From Branchinecta lynchi (taxonomy: Eukaryota > Arthropoda > Branchiopoda > Anostraca > Branchinectidae), in NCBI GenBank assembly GCA_023053575.1, contig JAKZAP010000020.1, forward strand, positions 18,347,998 through 18,411,997: a stretch of DNA of 64,000 bases, written 5' to 3'. Numbering within the stretch: the first letter of the stretch is position 1; each line of letters opens with the position of its first letter. Below the pieces are notes generated by a model. The model saw nothing but the letters and a program-made list of their open reading frames with translations. It searched no databases and had not been told where the DNA came from. Shown piece by piece: positions 1-9,975 of this stretch. Made by a program: the position numbers and the translations under genes.

Positions 1-111
1 ACTGAAAACAGCCAAAACCGTCGGTTATTTGTTGAAAGCATAGCCTAGTTTTAAAGTATTCAAATATTTAAAAATACTGTAAGTTGAAGAGTAAATAGTG
101 CGAGGGGTCCT
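1..111. mobile_element. TTAA-type inverted-repeat element, right end
   Basis: Seen: this stretch is a close match to the right ends of the elements at 35854-37113 and 40803-41166, sharing the ACAGCCAAA-CCGT-GGTTATTTG block through GCGAGGGGTCCT, followed by TTAA. The first satellite unit overlaps its last about 20 bases. Confidence 0.8.
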
Positions 112-3100
112 TTAAGTTTGCAGTTTTACCAACGGAAGATTTTCAAAAATTAGGAGCGAAGATGCGAAGTACAGTGACTCATGGAGAAGTAATAGTAAAT
201 AGTGCGAGGGGTCCTTTAAGTTCGCAGTTTTACCAATGGAAGATTTTCAAAAATTAGGAGCGAAGATGCGAAGTACAGTGACTCATGGAGAAGTAATAGT
301 AAATAGAGCGAGGGGTCCTTTAAGTTTGCAGTTTTACCAACGGAAGATTTTCAAAAACTAGGAGCGAAGATACGAAGTACAGTGACTCATGGAGAAGTAA
401 TAGTAAATAGTGCGAGGGGTCCTTTAAGTTCGCAGTTTTACCAATGGAAGATTTTCAAAAATTAGGAGCGAAAATGCGAAGTACAGTGACTCATGGAGAA
501 GTAATAGTAAATAGTGCGAGGGGTCCTTTAAGCTTGCAGTTTTACCAACGGAAGATTTTCAAAAATTAGGAGCAAAGATACGAAGTACAGTGACTCATGG
601 AGAAGTAATAGTAAATAGTGCGAGGGGTCCTTTATGTTTGCAGTTTTACCAACGGAAGATTTTCAAAAATTAGGAGCAAAGATACGAAGTAAAGTGACTC
701 ATCTCCATGAGTCACTCGGACAATCGGACATCGGACAATCGGACAAAAAAAGTAATAGTAAATAGTGCGAGGGGTCCTTTAAGTTTTCAGTCTTACCAAC
801 GGAAGATTTTCAAAAATTAGGAGCAAAGATACGAAGTAAAGTGACTCATCTCCATGAGTCACTCGGACAATCGGACATCGGACAATCGGACAAAAAAAGT
901 AATAGTAAATAGTGCGAGGGGTCCTTTAAGTTTGCAGTTTTACCAACGGAAGATTTTCAAAAATTAGGAGCAAAGATACGAAGTAAAGTGACTCATCTCC
1001 ATGAGTCACTCGGACAATCGGACATCGGACAATCGGACAAAAAAAGTAATAGTAAATAGTGCGAGGGGTCCTTTAAGTTTTCAGTCTTACCAACGGAAGA
1101 TTTTCAAAAATTAGGAGCAAAGATACGAAGTAAAGTGACTCATCTCCATGAGTCACTCGGACAATCGGACATCGGACAATCGGACAAAAAAAGTAATAGT
1201 AAATAGTGCGAGGGGTCCTTTAAGTTTGCAGTTTTACCAACGGAAGATTTTCAAAAATTAGGAGCGAAGATGCGAAGTACAGTGACTCATGGAGAAGTAA
1301 TAGTAAATAGAGCGAGGGGTCCTTTAAGTTTGCAGTTTTACCAACGGAAGATTTTCAAAAATTAGGAGCGAAGATACGAAGTACAGTGACTCATGGAGAA
1401 GTAATAGTAAATAGTGCAAGGGGTCCTTTAAGTTTGCAGTTTTACCAACGGAAGATTTTCAAAAATTAGGAGCAAAGATACGAAGTAAAGTGACTCATCT
1501 CCATGAGTCACTCGGACAATCGGACATCGGACAATCGGACAAAAAAAGTAATAGTAAATAGTGCGAGGGGTCCTTTAAGTTTGCAGTTTTACCAACGGAA
1601 GATTTTCAAAAATTAGGAGCGAAGATACGAAGTACAGTGACTCATGGAGAAGTAATAGTAAATAGTGCAAGGGGTCCTTTAAGTTTTCAGTCTTACCAAC
1701 GGAAGATTTTCAAAAATTAGGAGCAAAGATACGAAGTAAAGTGACTCATCTCCATGAGTCACTCGGACAATCGGACATCGGACAATCGGACAAAAAAAGT
1801 AATAGTAAATAGTGCGAGGGGTCCTTTAAGTTTGCAGTTTTACCAACGGAAGATTTTCAAAAATTAGGAGCGAAGATACGAAGTACAGTGACTCATGGAG
1901 AAGTAATAGTAAATAGTGCAAGGGGTCCTTTAAGTTTGCAGTTTTACCAACGGAAGATTTTCAAAAATTAGGAGCAAAGATACGAAGTAAAGTGACTCAT
2001 CTCCATGAGTCACTCGGACAATCGGACATCGGACAATCGGACAAAAAAAGTAATAGTAAATAGTGCGAGGGGTCCTTTAAGTTTTCAGTCTTACCAACGG
2101 AAGATTTTCAAAAATTAGGAGCAAAGATACGAAGTAAAGTGACTCATCTCCATGAGTCACTCGGACAATCGGACATCGGACAATCGGACAAAAAAAGTAA
2201 TAGTAAATAGTGCGAGGGGTCCTTTAAGTTTGCAGTTTTACCAACGGAAGATTTTCAAAAATTAGGAGCAAAGATACGAAGTACAGTGACTCATCTCTAT
2301 GAGTCACTCGGACAATCGGACATCGGACAATCGGACAAAAAAAGTAATAGTAAATAGTGCGAGGGGTCCTTTAAGTTTTCAGTCTTACCAACGGAAGATT
2401 TTCAAAAATTAGGAGCAAAGATACGAAGTAAAGTGACTCATCTCCATGAGTCACTCGGACAATCGGACATCGGACAATCGGACAAAAAAAGTAATAGTAA
2501 ATAGTGCGAGGGGTCCTTTAAGTTTTCAGTCTTACCAACGGAAGATTTTCAAAAATTAGGAGCAAAGATACGAAGTAAAGTGACTCATCTCCATGAGTCA
2601 CTCGGACAATCGGACATCGGACAATCGGACAAAAAAAGTAATAGTAAATAGTGCGAGGGGTCCTTTAAGTTTTCAGTCTTACCAACGGAAGATTTTCAAA
2701 AATTAGGAGCAAAGATACGAAGTAAAGTGACTCATCTCCATGAGTCACTCGGACAATCGGACATCGGACAATCGGACAAAAAAAGTAATAGTAAATAGTG
2801 CGAGGGGTCCTTTAAGTTTGCAGTTTTACCAACGGAAGATTTTCAAAAATTAGGAGCAAAGATACGAAGTACAGTGACTCATCTCCATGAGTCACTCGGA
2901 CAATCGGACATCGGACAATCGGACAAAAAAAGTAATAGTAAATAGTGCGAGGGGTCCTTTAAGTTCGCAGTTTTACCAATGGAAGATTTTCAAAAATTAG
3001 GAGCGAAGATGCGAAGTACAGTGACTCATGGAGAAGTAATAGTAAATAGAGCGAGGGGTCCTTTAAGTTTGCAGTTTTACCAACGGAAGATTTTCAAAAA

Positions 3101-5007
3101 TTAGGAGCGAAGATACGAAGTACAGTGACTCATGGAGAAGTAATAGTAAATAGTGCAAGGGGTCCTTTAAGGTTGCAGTTTTACCAACGGAAGATTTTCA
3201 AAAATTAGGAGCGAAGATACGAAGTACAGTGACTCATCTCCATGAGTCACTCGGACAATCGGACATCGGACAATCGGACAAAAAAAGTAATAGTAAATAG
3301 TGCGAGGGGTCCTTTAAGTTCGCAGTTTTACCAATGGAAGATTTTCAAAAATTAGGAGCGAAGATGCGAAGTACAGTGACTCATGGAGAAGTAATAGTAA
3401 ATAGTGCAAGGGGTCCTTTAAGGTTGCAGTTTTACCAACGGAAGATTTTCAAAAATTAGGAGCGAAGATAGGAAGTACAGTGACTCATCTCCATGAGTCA
3501 CTCGGACAATCGGACATCGGACAATCGGACAAAAAAAGTAATAGTAAATAGTGCGAGGGGTCCTTTAAGTTCGCAGTTTTACCAATGGAAGATTTTCAAA
3601 AATTAGGAGCGAAGATGCGAAGTACAGTGACTCATGGAGAAGTAATAGTAAATAGTGCAAGGGGTCCTTTAAGGTTGCAGTTTTACCAACGGAAGATTTT
3701 CAAAAATTAGGAGCGAAGATACGAAGTACAGTGACTCATGGAGAAGTAATAGTAAATAGTGCAAGGGGTCCTTTAAGGTTGCAGTTTTACCAACGGAAGA
3801 TTTTCAAAAATTAGGAGCGAAGATAGGAAGTACAGTGACTCATCTCCATGAGTCACTCGGACAATCGGACATCGGACAATCGGACAAAAAAAGTAATAGT
3901 AAATAGTGCGAGGGGTCCTTTAAGTTCGCAGTTTTACCAATGGAAGATTTTCAAAAATTAGGAGCGAAGATGCGAAGTACAGTGACTCATGGAGAAGTAA
4001 TAGTAAATAGTGCAAGGGGTCCTTTAAGGTTGCAGTTTTACCAACGGAAGATTTTCAAAAATTAGGAGCGAAGATACGAAGTACAGTGACTTATGGAGAA
4101 GTAATAGTAAATAGTGCAAGGGGTCCTTTAAGGTTGCAGTTTTACCAACGGAAGATTTTCAAAAATTAGGAGCGAAGATACGAAGTACAGTGACTCATGG
4201 AGAAGTAATAGTAAATAGTGCGAGGGGTCCTTTAAGTTTGCAGTTTTACCAACGGAAGATTTTCAAAAATTAGGAGCAAAGATACGAAGTAAAGTGACTC
4301 ATCTCCATGAGTCACTCGGACAATCGGACATCGGACAATCGGACAAAAAAAGTAATAGTAAATAGTGCGAGGGGTCCTTTAAGTTTGCAGTTTTACCAAC
4401 GGAAGATTTTCAAAAATTAGGAGCAAAGATACGAAGTAAAGTGACTCATCTCCATGAGTCACTCGGACAATCGGACATCGGACAATCGGACAAAAAAAGT
4501 AATAGTAAATAGTGCGAGGGGTCCTTTAAGTTTGCAGTTTTACCAACGGAAGATTTTCAAAAATTAGGAGCAAAGATACGAAGTACAGTGACTCATCTCC
4601 ATGAGTCACTCGGACAATCGGACATCGGACAATCGGACAAAAAAAGTAATAGTAAATAGTGCGAGGGGTCCTTTAAGTTTGCAGTTTTACCAACGGAAGA
4701 TTTTCAAAAATTAGGAGCAAAGATACGAAGTAAAGTGACTCATCTCCATGAGTCACTCGGACAATCGGACAAAAAAAGTAATAGTAAATAGTGCGAGGGG
4801 TCCTTTAAGTTTGCAGTTTTACCAACGGAAGATTTTCAAAAATTAGGAGCAAAGATACGAAGTAAAGTGACTCATCTCCATGAGTCACTCGGACAATCGG
4901 ACAAAAAAAGTAATAGTAAATAGTGCGAGGGGTCCTTTAAGTTTTCAGTTTTACCAACGGAAGATTTTCAAAAATTAGGAGCAAAGATACGAAGTACAGT
5001 GACTCAT
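92..5007. repeat. Tandem satellite, about 39 units of 104, 132 and 147 bp
   Basis: Seen: units start with AGTAATAGTAAATAGTGCGA and include the AGGGGTCCTTTAAG block, an AT-rich middle and GTGACTCATGGAGA. The short form is 104 bp (for example 188, 292, 396). The long form is 147 bp (751, 898, 1045) and replaces the end with a hairpin GTGACTCAT-CTCC-ATGAGTCAC plus two CGGACAATCGGACA-like blocks and an A run. Two units near 4777 and 4909 are 132 bp and lack one block. Forms are interspersed: mostly short at the left, long in the middle, alternating around 3000-4200. The array stops at 5007 in unrelated sequence. Confidence 0.97.
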
Positions 5008-5640
5008 AGAGTATATCATATAGCAAGGCAGACTATAACCCTGTTTTGGTCTCCACAGTCCTGCGGTTTCAGTTTGCGGAGGTATTGAATATCATCCACC
5101 ATGAAAGTCGATATGACCAGACAGAGTCGTGCCTTCTGAGACCCTCTTATCTGTGGGAATGGATGAAGCCTTTGACTTGATTGATAGCCAACGTCGAGTT
5201 ATGAATCGAGTAATGGTCTAGAATGAAGTGTAGGCAACATTCTTGGTCTCTTTAAACTGATATGGGATGGAGTTCGGATGTGCCTCGATCCCTGATTTCC
5301 TCGATAGTAGAAGTCTTTGTTTTAAATACGCGCATTTTTTCTATCAGAGAAACGGAACCAGTCTCTATTTCTTTTTTGAAGAGACCATGCTGGGGGGGGG
5401 GGGTACTATTCGTCTTAAGGGTAGTAGATAATAATGCAAAGAAAGACAGGAAAGCACAGTCGAATATCTTCTACAATAAATTCCTTATGGGGTTGCTCCA
5501 AACACAATTTGTTCCTTAAAGTGTCGGACACTTTCTGTTAACGATTTAAATGATGCAATTATGGTTGTCCTGACGCCCAATTATCGATGCCATCCTCCCT
5601 GTTACGAAACCCGGGACATTCTAGAGGGACAAGTTTTACC
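5008..5640. other. No gene seen
   Basis: Unique-looking sequence right of the satellite. One 85-codon frame at 5262 crosses a G tract (5394-5404) and has no protein-like features. Confidence 0.5.
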
Positions 5641-5644
5641 TTAC

Positions 5645-6185
5645 CTGGCCTGCGTAGTTGTATGATAGTTGTATGAAAAAGTCCCGATGAAAAATGTGTA
5701 GCCTGCGTAGTAGTATGGTAGTAGTACGAAAACGTTGCATGTAATACTCTGTAATTGCAAAGAATACTATCATTTAGACTGGTCCAATCTTATGTAGTGG
5801 TATCCGGTCTTGCTAATAGTAGCATATAGTAGTATGCAGTAACATGGTAGCCTTGAATTAGAAGCATGTAGTAGCATCGTTAGTACTGCATGCTACTTTT
5901 TCGTACTCCTTCATAGTACTATTTTGAGATAAATTTTTCATCGGGGTTGCATGTATTGATATGTAATAGTAAAGAAAGAATACTATCGTTTTGCCTCAGA
6001 CTAGGCCAATCGTAAGCAGTAGTATCCAGTAGCATCCAGTCTTGCTAATAGTAGCATGCAGTAGCATGCAGTAGAATGCAGTAAAACGGTAGCCTTGATA
6101 TAGAAGCATGTAGTGGCATGAGTTCGTACTTATGCTACTTTTTCCTACAACTTCATACTACTACCTTGAGATGAGTTTTTCATCG
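5645..6185 (+). mobile_element. CCCGATG element, older copy interrupted by copy 1
   Basis: Seen: 5645-5682 matches the element's left arm (GCCTGCGTAGT...TATGAAAAAGT) and 5946-6185 matches the rest, ending GAGTTTTTCATCG. The left terminus is eroded. Removing copy 1 and one GT restores the continuous family sequence. Confidence 0.85.
5683..5945 (+). mobile_element. CCCGATG inverted-repeat element, copy 1 (263 bp)
   Basis: Seen: it begins CCCGATGAAAAATGTGTAGC and ends AAATTTTTCATCGGG. Subterminal arms are also inverted (GTAGTACGAAAACGTTGCAT versus ATGCTACTTTTTCGTACT). GT flanks both sides (5681-5682, 5946-5947). It sits inside an older copy of the same family. Confidence 0.92.
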
Positions 6186-7321
6186 TCTGGGGAAGTTACT
6201 TTTTCCGGGGGGTTCTGCTAGGGGATATTTTGCGAGTAAAGGTTCTGCAGACAACCCGCCTTGACCCTCGATTTAAATTTGTATTGCTACTACCTGGAAG
6301 AAATCTATTTTCGAAGTACAAACAAGTACCTCCCTGAGCACTGGCATCTTTGGTAAGATAAAGATTCTTCAATGGTCCAGTGATTCTGATAAATCTGAAG
6401 TAATCATGTATGGGTTACTCACTCCCAGGCACTTGGTGCACACCAAAATCGAGATTGGCAGCCCATCGGGATTCAAGACTTGAAACAAATTTTTTTTACT
6501 AATGCCGCCCTAGTTTGTCGCGAGGTTGGTTTGACGACCTTCTAGGAACAGGTGGTAAAGATTCTGTGACTGTTTTGACCAGCAGACAAGCCCAGCCCAA
6601 AATAGCATGAGGGGTGTACAAAGCATTTGGCTGATGACCTTGCTTTTAACCCTTATGTAGCGATTATCCGTCAACCCTCACCCCCTCAGCTTCACCCCAG
6701 GGGGAGGATTAGCAAATAATGGAAACCCACGTTTGTTTGAATTATTTATCTTGGCGGATCGACTCTTAATGTAGGGGAGCTGTTGACGAAGAATTTGAAA
6801 ATGGCGCCGAAACTGATTTGAATTTTCTAATTTCACCGCGTGAATTGCATATTCTCGTTCTCGGTGGTTCAATGAAAAGAACAAAGCGTTTAGAATATTT
6901 CCGACCAAGTTCTTGTTAGTCCATAGGCTACTGGGGAGGTAAAACCATACTTTAATACTAAAGATCACAATCGAGTATTCCGGCTGTAGAATTAATTTGC
7001 CAAGTGTAGTAAAAAATAACAAATAAATAGAAAAATAATCACGAAACACTCAGAAAGATCGTTAAAGGTTACCTTCCGACATCAAGATGTTTTCCGATGC
7101 CTCGACATCCGAGACATCGGAATACATAGAAATGACCATTTAAAATAACCTCTCCGAGCAGAAAGCGAGGTAGGTTATGAAAAATATCTACCGAGCGCTG
7201 CGAGATTTTAAATGGCCGTCGAGCTAGTTATTCCGGTATCAACCGAGATGGAGGTTTGTTAACTGTTATAAATTTTTCGACAGGACCATTGACAGTTCAC
7301 CATTAACATGCAGATCATCCA
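6186..7321. other. No gene seen
   Basis: Non-repetitive as far as I can tell. A caveolin 5' exon would be expected upstream of 9590, but no segment here carries a recognisable caveolin N-terminus. Confidence 0.4.
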
Positions 7322-7697
7322 CAGATAGTAATCGTCACACCTCAATTTATAGGTGGATATGGCTTAATGTAAAGTCTATCGATGTTCCCACCTTTGTCAC
7401 TTTTATTTCTTCTTTATCTTTTTTTGTTTTGTTTAATTGTGACTGTGCCTTGGCCTTGTTTTCGGTTAGCAGTATGATTTTATTAGCTGTTATTTTTGGT
7501 TTTACTTTTATTTTTTTGTGTGCGCTCGAGCTCTGCTCTCAGCAGTCGAAAATGTTAATGATACATTTGTTTGTAAATAAAGACAACCTTGAACCTCTCT
7601 GAAGGTAGATATGACCTCATATCAACCTCTCTGGAGGTAGATACGACTTAATATCCACCATTAAGTCATAGCTCTCTGTGTGACGATTATCGTAATA
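7322..7697. mobile_element. Inverted-repeat element holding a LINE-like 3' UTR
   Basis: Seen: GATAGTAATCGTCACAC at the left and GTGTGACGATTATCGTA at the right are inverted matches. The T-rich centre ends GTAAATAAAGACAACC at about 7574-7589, like a retroposed 3' UTR. Confidence 0.45.
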
Positions 7698-7710
7698 TAA
7701 CTGACCGTGG

Positions 7711-7980
7711 GTCATACGCAGGGTTGCCAGATCGAACAAAAATTAGAGTTACTTTTGGTCGAAAATCTGAGAGTGAAATTTTGTTTTCATGAAAAAATGG
7801 GAAACAGTCACTTTAGGTCAGAAGCAATAGATAAGCAAAATTAACAATGCAAAATTACAAATCTTAATCTAGTGTCCTTGAAAAAACGTGAAATAATCAC
7901 TTTTGGTCGAAATCACAGCTGGAAAATGACACCTCAGGACGTTTTTTTAAATATAGTGAATTTTATGTCCTGCGTATGAC
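7711..7980. mobile_element. Short inverted-repeat element, 270 bp
   Basis: Seen: GTCATACGCAGG and CCTGCGTATGAC are exact inverted ends. The interior repeats CACTTTTGGTCGAAA-like words. No clear target duplication. Confidence 0.55.
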
Positions 7981-8109
7981 AAAAGTGACAAAAATAAAAT
8001 AGAGTGACAATTCACTCTACCGTGCGACACGTGGCAACCATGGTCATATGATGGCATGCATTACATACCTGTTCGATCAAGGTTATTCATTAGTTGGTTT
8101 TTTTATCGA

Positions 8110-8434
8110 AGAAAAAAAAAAAAAGGTGAGATCATGTTATTTTAAATATGCAAAGCACCTGCTCCACTTGTCGAAATTATGCCATAACCATACTTTGACG
8201 GAGAAGTTCAAAATCCAAGATGCAAGTGTTACCCTTTTGAATGTTTCTTCGTCGCTATCAAAAATCATTGACAACAGAACCCAACCAGCGCACGACCTTC
8301 TACACTGCTTCCTGGCCGACGATTGAAATTAAGTGTCTTTTTGTGTATGTTTATGTGTTTTATTTACTTTCTTCATTTACTCCGCTTTCTGAAAACGGCG
8401 GGTTATAAATAAATTACTTACTTACTCAAGAGTC
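8110..8434 (+). mobile_element. LINE-D 3' fragment with ACTT tail
   Basis: Seen: the frame ends FKIQDASVTLLNVSSSLSKI then HDLLHCFLADD and a stop. A UTR with CGGCGGGTTATAAATAAATT follows, then ACTTACTTACT repeats. It is nested inside an inverted-repeat element (8092-9547) just before the caveolin exon. Confidence 0.8.
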
Positions 8435-8523
8435 TCGCTTAAATACTGTTTTTGGTCGCCAGTCACAGTTCCTTAGTCCTTCAAACTCTAACCGTCGAAC
8501 TTCGTGAGCTAGCAAGTTCGAAG

Positions 8524-9384
8524 CAGTGTTTCCACTCCAGAATTTTGAAAAAACATAGACATAGTTGGAAAATCAGGAGAAATCAAGAGATTCAGTAATC
8601 CAAAAAATCAGGAGATTTATAAGGAGACGTTCTAGAAATCAGAAGTTTCTAAGGAGATATTAGGAGGAAATTTGTATTGATGGTTTATACGTCAAAGAGG
8701 GGAATATTCAAAGTATAGGCGTAGAGTGCAGGGGTGCCGCAAGGGCATTTTTGTTGGGGGGGGGGGTAAGGTGCAGAGTCAAATTTTACAGAATAAATAA
8801 CGATAAGCCAACTATTAGGTGGCGTTTTGGCGAAGACCACTTGGAGAATATATTGCCGGGAACGATTGCAGTAACAGCTTTTACGTACTATACTGAAGAG
8901 GAAATTAAATCGAGCGCCACAGGCGAAAATTTTCGAAATCCAATTTTTTTTTTGTTTTCTCCTGTAGGCTAAAGTAACAGCAAAGTAACGTCATTTACCA
9001 TGGGTTAAATACAAGGCTCTAGGAAGTTCCAGAAACCGGATGGAGTGACCTTCCGGCAGCAGCAGCTACTGTAGTCTAGTCAAAAGTGCTTATGATCACA
9101 TAAAGTGAGCGCCGCAGGCGAGATTTTTTTAAGTTAGCTTTTTCCTGCCAAATTTAATTTTTTCCATCCAGATTCTAGTTTCGGTGATGAGTTCCAGTCT
9201 CCAAGCCATGCTCGACAAAAGAATAATTAAGAATACATGGCCGTTCGGAAAAATCAGGAGAAAATTAGGTAGAATAGCGAAATATCAGTAGAAAATCAGT
9301 AGACAAGGAGACTCAAAAATAAATCAGTAGGAGACATAAAAAAAACGTAAATCTCCTGTTAAATCAGGAGAAGTGGAAGCACTG
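8524..9384. mobile_element. hAT non-autonomous element, 861 bp, 8-bp duplication
   Basis: Seen: inverted ends CAGTGTTTCCACT and AGTGGAAGCACTG, with GTTCGAAG directly outside each end (8516-8523, 9385-9392). Known: 8-bp duplications and CAGTG-like ends define hAT elements. The interior is noncoding, with many AATCAGGAG-like words and a G10-11 tract at 8756-8766. It is inserted in the AGTTGCG element. Confidence 0.92.
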
Positions 9385-9589
9385 GTTCGAAGTTTGCTTG
9401 AAATGTTGATGAAACGTCGACCGGGAAAGGATCGCCGGAGTCGTAAAAACACTAATAACCGAACGGTGAACTTCGACGGCGTTTAAGAACGGAAATTAAG
9501 CAACCGGCTAAGCATCGGCGAACAAAACTTCGATAAAAAACGAATCTGTTAATTAGTAGTAGACGCAGCTAATATGCGATATTTTCCAG

Positions 9590-9832
9590 ATCAACTTCGA
9601 AGACGTTATCGCTGAGCCCGACGCCGCTCATGGTTTCGACCCAATCTGGAGAGCCGTTTTCATTGTCTTCACCGGAGTCAAATACTGGACCTACCGATTC
9701 CTCACCCTGTTCCTTGCCATTCCCCTCGCCCTCATCTGGGGAGTCGTTTTCACCCTCATTACCTTCCTCCACGTTTGGGTCTTTACCCCTTTCCTGCGAG
9801 TTTTGGATGTCTTGCTGTCTGTGGTCAAGAGG
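9590..9832 (+). CDS. CAV: Caveolin, internal exon (scaffolding and intramembrane domains)
   Basis: Seen: the acceptor ends TTTTCCAG at 9589. The exon is 81 codons, phase 0 at both ends, with donor GTAGGT at 9833. It opens with INFEDVIAEP, containing the caveolin signature FEDVIAEP. Residues about 17-36 (DPIWRAVF...KYWTYR) align with the vertebrate scaffolding domain. Residues 37-68 are a hydrophobic intramembrane hairpin with IPLALIWG and FLHVW, and the hairpin proline is kept (FTPF). Known: caveolins oligomerise in the plasma membrane, bind cholesterol and shape caveolae. Odd: the positions matching the three palmitoylated cysteines of vertebrate CAV1 are not cysteine, being Phe after the hairpin proline, Ser in DVLLS, and Phe in STVF of the next exon. 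The N-terminal exon was not found. A transposon ends about 42 bp before the acceptor. Which caveolin paralogue this is cannot be told. Confidence 0.93.
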
Positions 9833-9975
9833 GTAGGTTTTTTGCTTTTCTGTGTTTATTTTGGTTGAAACTGTACGAATAATAATAATAATAATAATTG
9901 TATTGAAAAAAGCCCGAGGGCCATATACACGTTCAACACAAAAAGATACATATACACGGAAAAAGGATAATTAAT

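Larger units (their letters stand above)
8092..9547. mobile_element. AGTTGCG inverted-repeat element with two nested insertions
   Basis: Seen: the left end AGTTGGTTTTTTTATCGAAG and right part TTCGATAAAAAACGAATCT match the intact copy at 21185-21489. A LINE-D fragment and a hAT element are inserted within it. The right end lies 42 bp before the caveolin exon. Confidence 0.75.

Noticed and set aside
92..5007. CRISPR-like appearance of regularly spaced repeats
   Set aside because: Units are 104-147 bp and directly abut, with no unique spacers; the context is an animal genome.
9569..9836. Acidic 67-residue minus-strand frame and Ser-rich plus-strand frame
   Set aside because: Both are shadows of the caveolin exon in other frames.
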